The notes under the pieces: generated by a model | Told to the model about the DNA's origin: nothing | What the model saw: the letters and a program-made list of their open reading frames with translations, nothing else | Database searches by the model: none | Part shown: positions 32,834-40,400 of the stretch, in pieces | How positions within the stretch are numbered: position 1 is the stretch's first letter | Layout of the letters: each line of letters opens with the position of its first letter | Program-made: the position numbers and the translations under genes | Assembly: GCA_900321255.1 (NCBI GenBank) | Contig: ONVK01000008.1 | Span: 1-40,400 of the forward strand | From: an uncultured Lentisphaerota bacterium | GTDB taxonomy: Bacteria > Verrucomicrobiota > Kiritimatiellia > RFP12 > UBA1067 | DNA: 40,400 nucleotides | Reading direction: 5' to 3'

Positions 32834-34253
32834 TGATCGTCTCCTCCGTGTATTCGGGCCAGCGGCCCGTTAGCCTGAAAAGCATCGCCTCCGCGATCTG
32901 CCCGCGGTAGAACGCGCGCACGCGGTCGCCGAGCGACGAGGCGTATCCCGCGACGGCGTCGGCGAAATCGATGCGGCTCGCGTCGCCGAGCCTGTACTGC
33001 TCGCGCACCGTGTCGAGGTTCTCGCTTGCGCTCCTGACGCTCGTGCGCGCGGCGGCGAGCGCCTCAACGGCGTTGTCGCGCTCGGCGACGGCGATTTCGA
33101 TGTCGCGGGACAGCTTGAGCTCCGCCGTGTCAACGTCGCACGCGGCGGAATCGAGCGCGACGGTCGCGCGCTCCACGGCGGCCGTTCTGCGCCAGCCCGT
33201 GAAGAGCGACGCCGCGCCGTTCACTCCCCAGCGCCAGTACCAGAGGGGGTCGGTCCAGTTGAGGGCGAGGCTCGCGCTCAGGCTCGGGTATAGGTCCGCG
33301 ACTGCGGCATCGACTCGGTGCGACGCGGCCCTGAGGCGCGTGCGCGCGACCGTCACGGCAGGCGCGTTCGTGCGCGCGAAGCCGTAGAGTTCGGCGATGC
33401 CGCCCGAGGTCGACGCGAACGAGCGCTGCATGTGCGAAAGCTCCATCCGGCGCTGGCCGAGGACCTCCCTGAAGCCGCCGGACGAGGCGTCGACTCCAAG
33501 CGCCGTCATGAGCTCCGCACCGGCGATCGCGACGTCATTAGACGCGGCGACGACGTTCTGCACCGACTTCGCGAGGTCGAGCCTGGCCTTGAGGACGTCG
33601 ACCTCCTTCGCCTCTCCGTGCTTCATCCGCATCTCCGCCTGCTCGAGATGCTCCGCGTACTCGGCCTCGTTCGTGAGCGCGACCTCGAGAAGCGTCTCGT
33701 TGCGGACAAGGGCGAAATACCCGGCGGCCACCTCCTCGAAAACGGTATAGCCAGCGTCTACGAGCGCCGTCTCCGCCGCGACGACCTCTTCGGCATACGC
33801 CCGCGCGGCCGCGGCGTTGCGCCCGAAATCATAGAGAAGGACGTCGAGGGAAAGCGACCCCGACGCGGAGCCGTCGGTGTCTCCGCGGAGGCTGTAGCCG
33901 GCTCTCGAAGACTCGGAGCGGCCGATTGACGCCGACGCCCCGAATGCGCCCCACGGCGTCGACGAGAGAAGCGGCGCATCCGCCGCGGACTGCCTGAGGG
34001 CTATGCGCGCATCTTCAACCGCAAGGCGGGCGCGCATCATCGACGGGCGGTTGTCGAGCGCAAAGCCGACGAGCTGCGAGAGCGACATGCCCTTGAGATC
34101 GGCATTGGCGGCGGGGATTCCGGCGTCGCTCCCCGTTCCGCGGGCGGCAAGCGCCCTCTGTGCGCTCCGCGCCTCGTGGACGGCATGGAACGTGCCGCAG
34201 CCCGCGAGCACAGCGGCCATCGCAAAAACCTGAAGAAAACGCGGTATATCCAT
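32817..34253 (-). CDS. TolC-like outer membrane efflux lipoprotein
   Basis: 478 aa. A lipoprotein signal (MAAVLAGC) precedes two outer membrane efflux repeats. Typical features are LVGFALDNRPSMMRARLAVEDARIALRQ, LDVLLYDFGRNAAAARAYAEEVVAAE, long helices with coiled-coil character, SLFTGWRRTAAVERA and YRLGDASRIDFADAV near the end. Fits the outer membrane factor of type I/MacAB exporters, with which it is co-encoded. Start ATG 34253, about 30 bp after the -10 at 34284-34289. Confidence 0.9.
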   Translation of the reverse strand: MDIPRFLQVFAMAAVLAGCGTFHAVHEARSAQRALAARGTGSDAGIPAANADLKGMSLSQLVGFALDNRPSMMRARLAVEDARIALRQSAADAPLLSSTPWGAFGASASIGRSESSRAGYSLRGDTDGSASGSLSLDVLLYDFGRNAAAARAYAEEVVAAETALVDAGYTVFEEVAAGYFALVRNETLLEVALTNEAEYAEHLEQAEMRMKHGEAKEVDVLKARLDLAKSVQNVVAASNDVAIAGAELMTALGVDASSGGFREVLGQRRMELSHMQRSFASTSGGIAELYGFARTNAPAVTVARTRLRAASHRVDAAVADLYPSLSASLALNWTDPLWYWRWGVNGAASLFTGWRRTAAVERATVALDSAACDVDTAELKLSRDIEIAVAERDNAVEALAAARTSVRSASENLDTVREQYRLGDASRIDFADAVAGYASSLGDRVRAFYRGQIAEAMLFRLTGRWPEYTEETISEDEK

Positions 34254-34283
34254 CTTTGCGCAAGTTCTCCCTACATGCGGTGA

Positions 34284-34289
34284 ATTATA
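34284..34289 (-). promoter_or_regulatory. -10 box (TTTTTTGGTATAAT) for the exporter operon
   Basis: Extended -10 with a T6 run directly upstream, 30 bp before the ATG. The T run follows a short GC-rich CGCC/GGCG inverted repeat behind the HAD gene, which may be a weak terminator. No -35 hexamer. Confidence 0.6.
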
Positions 34290-34326
34290 CCAAAAAATTG
34301 CCGCCCATAGTGGCGCGATGCAAAGT

Positions 34327-34971
34327 CTATTCCGCAAGCGCGAGTCGGATGGCGTCTTCGAGCGTGTCGCCCGTCGGCGCTATCTCCCTCAGCCGCCAGG
34401 CCGCATGGCTCCCGACGGCGCAGAGGACGCACGGTATCCCGATCGCGTCCGCCACCTCCTTGTCGTGCACCGCGTCGCCTATCATGACGAATTTCGCATC
34501 CGCGTCGCGCGAGCGCAGCTCGGCGAGGAACTCACGCGCGCGGACGACCTTCGACGCGCCGTGCAGGTTGTTTGAGCCGCAGATGCGCTCGAAGTATCCG
34601 TCGATGCCGTACTCCTTCGTCTGCGCGTCGAGGAGATCCTGCCTGAGCGCCGAGAGTATCGACTGGCGGCACCCCGCCGCCTTCGCCATGTCGAGCGCGG
34701 CAAATGCGCCGCGGTTCAGCGCCTTCGGCTGGCGGAGGTACGTCTCGTGGTATTCGCGGGCGATCGCGTTCCATTCGTCCTCGTCGTGCGCGATGATGCC
34801 GATCCTGTCGTAGAACGGACGCACCGGGAAAGCGAAGTTGTCCAAGTAGAACGGCATTCCGATCGGCGTGCCGCCGCGCTCGGCGATCATGATGTTGAGC
34901 GTGGCGAGCGCCGCCTCGGTGTCGTCCAAGAGCGTCCCGTTCCAGTCCCAGATGATGTGAACAGCATCCAA
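34327..34971 (-). CDS. HAD-superfamily hydrolase
   Basis: 214 aa. Motif I is IWDWNGTLLDDTE, motif II in SILSALRQD, the motif III lysine in SKVVRARE and motif IV FVMIGDAVHDKEVA; a small helical cap follows motif I. Phosphatase of the phosphoglycolate type, substrate unknown. No ATG is available in a sensible place; a TTG at 34971 with AAGGGG 9 bp upstream is the best start, just after the preceding gene's stop. It is the last gene of the proA-nth-ybeY-cca unit. Confidence 0.82.
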   Translation of the reverse strand: MDAVHIIWDWNGTLLDDTEAALATLNIMIAERGGTPIGMPFYLDNFAFPVRPFYDRIGIIAHDEDEWNAIAREYHETYLRQPKALNRGAFAALDMAKAAGCRQSILSALRQDLLDAQTKEYGIDGYFERICGSNNLHGASKVVRAREFLAELRSRDADAKFVMIGDAVHDKEVADAIGIPCVLCAVGSHAAWRLREIAPTGDTLEDAIRLALAE

Positions 34972-34975
34972 CGTC

Positions 34976-37228
34976 TCAATCCCCTTCCTCCATGCCTCGT
35001 TCACTGGCCCCCGGCCTGAGAACGACGACTCCCGGGGCGAGACGTTCCTCGGCGTCCGAGCCGTGCGGCGCGCGACGGTTTTCAAACGTATTGCCAAAGC
35101 CCAGATACGTCGAATGCGGACGGACGCTCTCCTCGCCGACCGAGACCATCACACCGTTCGACGCCTTGGGCGACTGGACGAATCGGCAATTGCGAATGAC
35201 GACTTTGCCGCCGTCCGGGCAGTCGACGAGATAGCTCGAAACGCCGTCGTCTCCGTCGTCGAACACCGAGTCCGCCACAACCGTGGCGCGCGCACGGCTC
35301 TTGAGGCAGTGCCCCCTGACGGCATGATCCGAGACGCAGTTGCTGAACTCGAGCCTTTTCACCGCGCCGATGTAGACGTTGTGCGAAAAACCGTCGCCCG
35401 CCCCGTTATGCGAGAAAACGCATCCGTCAATCGTGATCTCGCTCCTGTCGAGCGCGCCGGAGAGGATCCCGTTCTCATTGCCGCGAAACGCGCACTGCCT
35501 GACGGTCAGGTTTCCGTCTGCATCCAGTCTTATGCCGGCGCCGTTCCTGTCCTTGCACTTCGCGCCGGCAAAAGACACGCCTTCGATGACGGTGTTCGTT
35601 CCGCAGACTACCCAGATGCCCTTCCCCATGCAGATTTTCCCGGCCGCATCGACGACGGTCGCGTCACGGCCAGCCCCGCGTATGACAAGGTCGTTCGCAC
35701 GCCACGCGCATACGTCGCCCGCGTACCTTCCGGCCGATATCTCGACAACATCGCTGTCGCGAGCCGCCCGCGCGGCTTCCGAGGGAAGAGCATAGGCGCG
35801 CCCCGGCCCCACTTCAAGAGTCGCCGCGGACGAGGCGACGCCCATGAGAAGCAGGAGCGAGGCGATCGCCGGCTTGAACTTCTTCCCAAGATACCTCAGT
35901 CCCGACTCGAGGTCGGAGAACCTGCCGTCGAGCTGCGCCTCATAGAGCTCGGCAAGAGCTCTGCCCATCGCGGGGCCGGGCTTCATGCCTTGGGCAATCA
36001 AATCGCGCCCTCTCACAATCGGCTTCGGCGCGGAATCCTCAACGGCAAGCCGCTTCGCCTGCTCAGCAAGCCACTTGAGCGGCTCTGGCTCCGACGGGAA
36101 AGGCGGCCTGCCCGCATCGTCTGCCGCGGCGACGCGCAAGAGCCGGTCAATGCGGATGACTTTAGCGGCGAGACGCCTTATCGCGCCATCCGACGACTTG
36201 TCATGCCACATTGCGTATGGCCGCATATGCAGCCGCACGAGCGGAGGAATCTCCTTGAGGAGTCTCTCCTCGTTCGTGAGACGCCGCAGAAACGACAGCG
36301 TCGGCTCCACGCCGCGTTCATCGTGGCCAAGCGAGCGGATGCGCTTCTTCACAGAGTCGTAGAACGTGCAATCGGGCTTGCCGAAGTCATGGCAGAGAAC
36401 GGCGAGCCCTACAAGCAAATCCTCTGCGTCGTCGCCGATACGAGATGCGGCAAAGGCATCAAGGCAGCAAAGCGTGTGGTTCCACACATCGCCCTCGGGA
36501 TGCCATTTCGGATCCTGCTTGCAGCCGATGAGACGCTCAAGTTCCGGGTAGTACTTCGTCCAGCCGACGGCGCGCAGGAAGTTGAGCCCCTTTGAGATTT
36601 TGACGCCTTTCAGAATCAGCTTCGACCACTCGCCGAAAAGACGCTCGGGAGGAAGACCCTCGGGAGTCATGGCGCGGCAGACCTCGATCGTCTCTGGAGC
36701 GGGATCAAGATCAAATCGGGCGACGAACTGCATTCCTCGAAGGACACGCAGAGGGTCTTCGCAAAAATGGTCGGAGACATGGCGGAGGATGCGCTTCTCG
36801 AGGTCGGCGCGTCCGTTCCATGGGTCGACGATCTCGTCCGTAAGCGGATCGCGGTAAATGGCGTTGACGGTGAAGTCGCGGCGAGCCGAGGCATCGCGAA
36901 CGGTCAGCGTTGGATCGTATTCCATCTCGAACGCGCGATGACCGAGGCCGAGCTTTGTCTCGCGGCGAGGGATTGCAACGTCGACGTCGAGATGCGCGAG
37001 TTTTATGACGCCGAAGCTCGCGCCGACGAGATCGAGGTCGAATTTCTTTGCGAGCGCGGCCTTGAGGTCGGCAGGCGCGATTCCAAAACACTCGACGTCA
37101 AAGTCCTTTGGGTCTCCGCCGAGAATGGAGTCGCGAACGCAGCCGCCGACGAGAAGCGCGCGGCCACCCGCCGCCTTCACGATCTGCGCGACTTCGCGCA
37201 CCGCCTCCATACCCGATGTCGTATCCAT
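34976..37228 (-). CDS. CCA-adding enzyme fused to an exported-type beta-helix domain
   Basis: 750 aa in one uninterrupted frame. Residues 1 to about 448 are a complete HD-type tRNA nucleotidyltransferase, the enzyme that adds or repairs the 3' CCA of tRNA: LVGGCVRDSILGGDPKDFDVE (class II nucleotidyltransferase metal site), RRDFTVNAI, EDPLRVLRGMQF and the HD site VLCHDFGKP. Directly after the natural end comes KKFK and a hydrophobic stretch AIASLLLLMGVASSAA (454-469), which looks exactly like a signal peptide with cleavage site, then a beta-helix (VGPGRAYALPSEAARAARD, LTVRQCAFRGNENGI, ITIDGCVFSHNGAG, RLEFSNCVSDHAVRG) to the end. No ATG, GTG or TTG could start the second part with its signal; only a CTG (35897-35899) lies suitably. 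The fusion is therefore either real or results from a lost stop. Start 37228 lies 1 bp after the ybeY stop. Confidence 0.85.
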   Translation of the reverse strand: MDTTSGMEAVREVAQIVKAAGGRALLVGGCVRDSILGGDPKDFDVECFGIAPADLKAALAKKFDLDLVGASFGVIKLAHLDVDVAIPRRETKLGLGHRAFEMEYDPTLTVRDASARRDFTVNAIYRDPLTDEIVDPWNGRADLEKRILRHVSDHFCEDPLRVLRGMQFVARFDLDPAPETIEVCRAMTPEGLPPERLFGEWSKLILKGVKISKGLNFLRAVGWTKYYPELERLIGCKQDPKWHPEGDVWNHTLCCLDAFAASRIGDDAEDLLVGLAVLCHDFGKPDCTFYDSVKKRIRSLGHDERGVEPTLSFLRRLTNEERLLKEIPPLVRLHMRPYAMWHDKSSDGAIRRLAAKVIRIDRLLRVAAADDAGRPPFPSEPEPLKWLAEQAKRLAVEDSAPKPIVRGRDLIAQGMKPGPAMGRALAELYEAQLDGRFSDLESGLRYLGKKFKPAIASLLLLMGVASSAATLEVGPGRAYALPSEAARAARDSDVVEISAGRYAGDVCAWRANDLVIRGAGRDATVVDAAGKICMGKGIWVVCGTNTVIEGVSFAGAKCKDRNGAGIRLDADGNLTVRQCAFRGNENGILSGALDRSEITIDGCVFSHNGAGDGFSHNVYIGAVKRLEFSNCVSDHAVRGHCLKSRARATVVADSVFDDGDDGVSSYLVDCPDGGKVVIRNCRFVQSPKASNGVMVSVGEESVRPHSTYLGFGNTFENRRAPHGSDAEERLAPGVVVLRPGASERGMEEGD

Positions 37229-37229
37229 G

Positions 37230-37685
37230 TCACATGCCATCGAGTGCGGAGATCCACGAAAGTTCACGGCGGCGCATCCGCGCATAGTCGCGAGCCGAAA
37301 AGTCGTCGGCGCCGGAAAGATGGTCTATGCCGTGGGCGACGTAGAGAAGAAGCTCCTTCGCCGGAGACCACCCCCTGCGCTTCGGCGCCACCTTCTGCGC
37401 CCTGTCGCAGTTTACATACACCTCTCCGTAGACGCCCGGCTCCTCGCCCGGCATCGGATCATACCCCTGCGTTATCGCGTCCGTCGGCCCCTCCGCGCCG
37501 TTGACGGCAAGATGCACCTCCGCCGAAGATGCGTCGTCCTGGAGAATTACGGCAACTTCGCGGAACGGCACGCCTATGCGCGCCGACGACTTCGCCGCGA
37601 AAAACGCCGCGGCGGACTTGACGCGGGCCCTGCTCAGCCCGAGCGCCTTCGGAAGCGTCCCGTCAACTGTGATTCTCGGCTTCAT
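37230..37685 (-). CDS. ybeY: YbeY-like endoribonuclease (rRNA maturation factor)
   Basis: 151 aa. The family motif is normally H-G-x-x-H-x5-H with three zinc-binding histidines; here it reads VAHGIDHLSGADDF, with His118 and His122 kept but Asp at 128 where the third His belongs. The preceding strands (EVAVILQDD, GEVYVNCDRAQKVA) fit YbeY, which acts in 16S rRNA 3' end maturation and ribosome quality control. Asp can replace the third His in some zincins, so activity may persist. The ATG overlaps the nth stop (ATGA). Confidence 0.8.
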   Translation of the reverse strand: MKPRITVDGTLPKALGLSRARVKSAAAFFAAKSSARIGVPFREVAVILQDDASSAEVHLAVNGAEGPTDAITQGYDPMPGEEPGVYGEVYVNCDRAQKVAPKRRGWSPAKELLLYVAHGIDHLSGADDFSARDYARMRRRELSWISALDGM

Positions 37686-38335
37686 GTGCATACAGTGCAG
37701 AACTTCCTGATCGGGCAGCCGTCGCACTTCGGACGCACCGGCGCGCAGCGCGTCTGCCCGAACGAGACGAGGTGGCTGTTCCATGTCTTCCAATATTTGA
37801 CGGGGAGAATCTTCCTCAAAGTCATCTCCGTCTCGAACGGTGTCTTGGTCTTGATGAGCCCAAGGCGGTTGCAGATGCGGTGCACATGTACGTCGACGCA
37901 GATAGCGGGAAGGTCAAAGCCGACTGCGACGGTGAGGTTCGCGGTTTTGCGCCCGACGCCCGGCAGCTCGCACAGCGCCTCGACCGTATTCGGCAGAACG
38001 CCGTTGAATTTCTCCTTGAGGACTTTTGGAAGCGCCTTCAGGTGCCTTGCCTTGTCGTGGTAGAAACCGACGGGGAAAATTAGCTTCTCTATCTCCTTGA
38101 CGCTCAGCCGCTCAAGGTCTTCCGGCGCAAAGCAAGCGCCCTTCGCCTTTGCGAAGAGCCGGCGCACTGCGCCGGCAGTGCACGCATCCTTCGTGCGCGC
38201 GGAGAGGATCGTCCCGACGAGAACGCAGAAAGGGTCCTTGGTCTGCGACTCGATGAGTTCGATGATCGGCGCGGAATGGGCTTTGAATTCTTTCTTCAGC
38301 GCACGGTCGACTTCTGGTATGTCGCCAACTTTCAC
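37682..38335 (-). CDS. nth: Endonuclease III (base-excision repair DNA glycosylase/AP lyase)
   Basis: 217 aa. The helix-hairpin-helix LPGVGRKTA carries the catalytic Lys130, Asp148 is in CVDVHVHRICNRLG, and the [4Fe-4S] cluster ligands Cys197-x6-Cys204-x2-Cys207-x5-Cys213 are intact. It removes oxidised pyrimidines and nicks the abasic site. The start is GTG at 38335; its first base and its ribosome-binding site (AGGGG, 5 bp upstream) both belong to the heptamer repeat tract that follows proA. Confidence 0.95.
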   Translation of the reverse strand: MKVGDIPEVDRALKKEFKAHSAPIIELIESQTKDPFCVLVGTILSARTKDACTAGAVRRLFAKAKGACFAPEDLERLSVKEIEKLIFPVGFYHDKARHLKALPKVLKEKFNGVLPNTVEALCELPGVGRKTANLTVAVGFDLPAICVDVHVHRICNRLGLIKTKTPFETEMTLRKILPVKYWKTWNSHLVSFGQTRCAPVRPKCDGCPIRKFCTVCT

Positions 38336-38397
38336 ACTAACCCCTGACTACTGACCTCTGACTCCTGACCCCTAACCACTGACCCCTAACTCCTAAT
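38335..38397 (-). repeat. Tandem heptamer array, consensus GTYAGNR
   Basis: Nine consecutive 7-bp units on the minus strand: ATTAGGA, GTTAGGG, GTCAGTG, GTTAGGG, GTCAGGA, GTCAGAG, GTCAGTA, GTCAGGG, GTTAGTG. The array starts inside the last codons of proA, supplies its TAG stop (38386-38388), fills the gap and ends on the first base of the nth GTG start. The units resemble the heptanucleotide STRR repeats of some cyanobacteria; origin here is unknown. Confidence 0.85.
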
Positions 38398-39579
38398 CAC
38401 TCCATCGCCAGTAACCGTGTACTTGTAGGTCGTGAGTTCCTCAAGGCCCATCGGTCCGCGCGCGTGGAGCTTGTCGGTGGAGATGCCGATCTCCGCGCCC
38501 ATGCCGAATTCACCGCCGTCGGTAAAGCGCGTGGAGACGTTGTGGTAGACAGCAGCCGAGTCGACATCGCGCAGGAACTCGGCCGCACGGGCTTCGTCGT
38601 TCGTCACAATGCAGTCGGAATGGTGCGAGGAATTGGCGTTGATGAAGTCGATTGCGGCACGATAGTCGGCGACCTTCGCGACATTGATGTCCAACGAGAG
38701 GTATTCTGTCCCCGCCTCGTTCTCGTGTAGCGTCACGCCCTTGTCCTTAGCCCACGCCTCGACCATCGGCATGAACATGGGCGCAAGCTTCTCGTGGACG
38801 AGAAGGCACTCGGCGGCGTTGCACACCCCTGGGCGCTGGGTCTTCGCGTTGTCGAGAATCGAAAGCGCCATCGCGAGGTCGGCCTTGTCGTCGACGTAGA
38901 TGTGGCACACGCCCTTGTAGTGCTTGAGAACAGGAACGAGCGCGGCCTCGCACATCGCGCGGATGAGCCGTTCGCCGCCGCGAGGAATCGCGACGTCGAC
39001 GAGACCCACGGCGCGGACGAGCTCGGTGACCGCGGCGTGGTCGGTCGTCTCGACAAGCTGCACGGCGTCGCCAACGCCAGCATCGCGGACGGCGGCGGCA
39101 AGGGCCTTGTTCGACTCTATCGCCTCCTTGCCGCCGCGCAGGATCACGGCATTGCCGGTCTTCAGGCAAAGCGCAGCCGTGTCGATGAAGACGTTCGGGC
39201 GCGACTCGAAGACGACCGCAATCACTCCGAGCGGCACGCGCACCTTGCGGATCTTTATCCCGCTCGGGCGCTCGCGAGTCCAAATCGTCTCCCCTACGGG
39301 ATCGGGCAATGTCGCGACATGCCTTACGCCGGCGACCATTGCGTCGAACCGCGCGGGCGTGAGCGTCAGGCGGTCGAGCATCGCGGGAGAGATGCCCGCC
39401 TCCTTCGCATGCGCCAAGTCGATGCCATTCGCGGCGACGATTGACGCGCGGTTCTTCTCAAGGGAATCTGCGATGGCGAGAAGCGCGGCGTTCTTCTCAG
39501 CCGTCGTCTTCTTCGCAAGCCCGGCGGAGGCCGCGCGGGCCTTCGTCGCCATTGATAGTATCGTGTCGTGTATGTTCAT
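38386..39579 (-). CDS. proA: Gamma-glutamyl phosphate reductase
   Basis: 397 aa, an aldehyde dehydrogenase-fold enzyme that makes glutamate semialdehyde from gamma-glutamyl phosphate with NADPH in proline synthesis. PLGVIAVVFESRPNVFID, GNAVILRGGKEA, the catalytic cysteine in TQRPGVCNAAE, and the end ARGPMGLEELTTYKY are all family hallmarks. The last residues and stop codon are encoded by the heptamer repeat. proB is not in the window. The ATG at 39579 overlaps the lipoprotein gene stop (ATGA). Confidence 0.96.
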   Translation of the reverse strand: MNIHDTILSMATKARAASAGLAKKTTAEKNAALLAIADSLEKNRASIVAANGIDLAHAKEAGISPAMLDRLTLTPARFDAMVAGVRHVATLPDPVGETIWTRERPSGIKIRKVRVPLGVIAVVFESRPNVFIDTAALCLKTGNAVILRGGKEAIESNKALAAAVRDAGVGDAVQLVETTDHAAVTELVRAVGLVDVAIPRGGERLIRAMCEAALVPVLKHYKGVCHIYVDDKADLAMALSILDNAKTQRPGVCNAAECLLVHEKLAPMFMPMVEAWAKDKGVTLHENEAGTEYLSLDINVAKVADYRAAIDFINANSSHHSDCIVTNDEARAAEFLRDVDSAAVYHNVSTRFTDGGEFGMGAEIGISTDKLHARGPMGLEELTTYKYTVTGDGVIRS

Positions 39580-40112
39580 CTGCGCGTAGGCCTCTCGAAT
39601 TGCCTTATCGTGTCGAGGAGGTATTCGGCAAGGTCGGGATCCACCTCGAAGATGTTGTCCCTCTCGGAATACGTCACGTTGTTGATGTTGGCCTTGACGG
39701 CGATGAAGCGCTTGTATTCCTTCTTGTTCTTCTCTGACTTGCCCCACTTCTCGCGGTCGAGGACCCCGCGGTTGACGAGGTCCTGGAAGATGTCGTTCAC
39801 GTGCGCCGGATCGATGTCCATGCGCTGCGTGTGGATGTCGGCCCACTCGTCCTCTTTGTACTTCTTGGCGAAGTCGTCGGATATCTGCGGGCTCGTCCCC
39901 TTCTTTATCTCGACGTGCCCCGAGCCCGAGAGCGACAGCGACACGCGCTTCACCGGCTTGCGGTTGGTGTTGTAGTAGTGGATCTCCATCCAGTTGAGGT
40001 TGCTCTGCTCGACCGTGATGTAGGGATTCACCCAGAACGGCCCGCAGCCGTCCGCGAACATCAGCGCCAGCCCGGCCGCAAACGCTCCCAAGCACTGTCT
40101 TAGTCTATCCAT
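39576..40112 (-). CDS. Putative lipoprotein of unknown function
   Basis: 178 aa. A signal sequence with a possible lipobox (LMFADGC, not an ideal one) is followed by a mixed alpha/beta domain: VNPYITVEQSNLNWMEIHYY, VKRVSLSLSGSGHVEI and, near the end, YSERDNIFEVDPDLAEYLL. I do not recognise it. It is the first gene of the proA-to-HAD operon, with a -10 box 29 bp upstream and GGAG 10 bp before the ATG. The link to proline synthesis or repair genes is probably just co-transcription. Confidence 0.75.
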   Translation of the reverse strand: MDRLRQCLGAFAAGLALMFADGCGPFWVNPYITVEQSNLNWMEIHYYNTNRKPVKRVSLSLSGSGHVEIKKGTSPQISDDFAKKYKEDEWADIHTQRMDIDPAHVNDIFQDLVNRGVLDREKWGKSEKNKKEYKRFIAVKANINNVTYSERDNIFEVDPDLAEYLLDTIRQFERPTRR

Positions 40113-40141
40113 GCCGTCGCATCTCCGATTTGTTTCCGCCT

Positions 40142-40147
40142 ATTATA
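40142..40147 (-). promoter_or_regulatory. -10 box (TTTTGATATAAT) for the lipoprotein-proA operon
   Basis: TGA-TATAAT with a T run upstream, 29 bp before the ATG at 40112. No -35 hexamer is recognisable. Confidence 0.6.
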
Positions 40148-40178
40148 TCAAAATTCCGCCGTAGGCGGCCGAGTAAAC

Positions 40179-40212
40179 AAACGGGGCGCGGCAGATTTGC
40201 CGCGCCCCGTTT
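40179..40212 (-). terminator. Strong intrinsic terminator
   Basis: AAACGGGGCGCGGCA and its perfect complement form a 15-bp stem around a 4-base loop, with T/A-rich flanks. It follows the partial gene at the right edge and precedes the lipoprotein promoter. Confidence 0.85.
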
Positions 40213-40251
40213 CGATATGCGGCGCGATGAGGCCATCGCGCCCTGCCGCCC

Positions 40252-40400
40252 TCACATCTCGGAGAGCTTCTTGAGGAGGGCGTAGTTGTCCTTGAATGGG
40301 CGTTCGCCCCCGATGGCGTCCGCGTATCCCCCGACGAGCGCAGGGAGGAGCCGCCGAAGGCGGGCACTATGCGGGGTGCAAATCCGCCGCGTATTTGTCG
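40252..40400 (-). CDS. C-terminal end of a gene leaving the right edge (partial)
   Basis: An open minus-strand frame ending in TGA at 40252-40254 with host-like codons over its last 27 residues (VGGYADAIGGERPF, then KDNYALLKKLSEM). The terminator at 40179-40212 follows it by 40 bp, which supports a real gene end. The frame is open to the edge, but codon use is poor upstream of about 40335, where another frame (ending DLHPA at a TAG near 40367) reads better, so a frameshift or a different gene end is possible. Family not recognised. Confidence 0.45.
   Translation of the reverse strand, partial: TNTRRICTPHSARLRRLLPALVGGYADAIGGERPFKDNYALLKKLSEM

Noticed and set aside
35842..35844. ATG as separate start of the beta-helix half of the CCA fusion
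   Set aside because: It lies inside the hydrophobic stretch, would remove most of the signal peptide and has no ribosome-binding site.
38335..38397. CRISPR array
   Set aside because: The units are 7 bp, contiguous and without spacers; this is a simple tandem repeat.

Overview
The window is 40.4 kb of GC-rich (about 65%), gene-dense bacterial DNA. Nearly all genes lie on the minus strand; the one clear exception is a two-gene sensor kinase/response regulator operon (23913-26680). Stop/start overlaps are common: eight ATGA, one GTGA and one TGATG. Together with the gene set, this suggests an uncultured member of the PVC superphylum, most likely Kiritimatiellota/Lentisphaerota-like. The gene set includes type III glutamine synthetase, RNase HIII, a SpoIIE/STAS partner-switching pair, a CesT-type chaperone, GldA/GldFG/DUF4340-like ABC genes, an HTH-EIIA protein and several large secreted beta-helix proteins. 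The lineage is inference; no rRNA or other decisive marker is present.

Layout in plus coordinates. 1-63: start of a secreted protein leaving the window. 161-786: a terminator, the 3' end of a degraded group II intron and a headless gene remnant. 787-1156: a gene-free CAACC-rich tract. 1157-3588: STAS protein and SpoIIE phosphatase. 3629-4093: CesT-like chaperone. 4151-5203: RNase HIII. 5239-12546: five-gene unit reading from 12546 downwards (ABC ATPase, permease/GldG fusion, DUF4340 protein, GlnN, Sir2). 12700-23802: locus of four secreted proteins (two beta-helix proteins, a 1368-aa protein of unknown family, an FAD oxidoreductase), read away from the divergent two-component system at 23913-26680. 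26756-29114: holA, HTH-EIIA, HAD phosphatase. 29296-29466: 2[4Fe-4S] ferredoxin. 29550-34253: TolC/MacA/MacB-type tripartite exporter. 34327-40112: lipoprotein, proA, nth, ybeY, CCA-adding enzyme fused to a beta-helix, HAD hydrolase. 40252-40400: tail of another gene.

How it works together. The likeliest undescribed system is the secreted locus and its regulator. A 14-bp near-palindrome (TGTACTTTMGTMCA, minus strand) occurs upstream of both transcription units of the locus (23839-23852 and 17025-17038), exactly 24 bp before the -10 hexamer each time, as expected for a shared activator; the divergent NarL-type response regulator is the obvious candidate.

Other notable structures are: (i) an uninterrupted fusion of a CCA-adding enzyme to a signal-peptide-like segment and an exported-type beta-helix; (ii) an 87-bp element present twice, in inverted orientation, with compensatory changes in its stems; (iii) a heptamer tandem repeat that supplies the proA stop, the nth ribosome-binding site and the first base of the nth start; (iv) a recurrent TATAAT-type -10 box, often extended and T-rich upstream, without a visible -35 and sometimes so close to the start codon that the mRNA should be leaderless.
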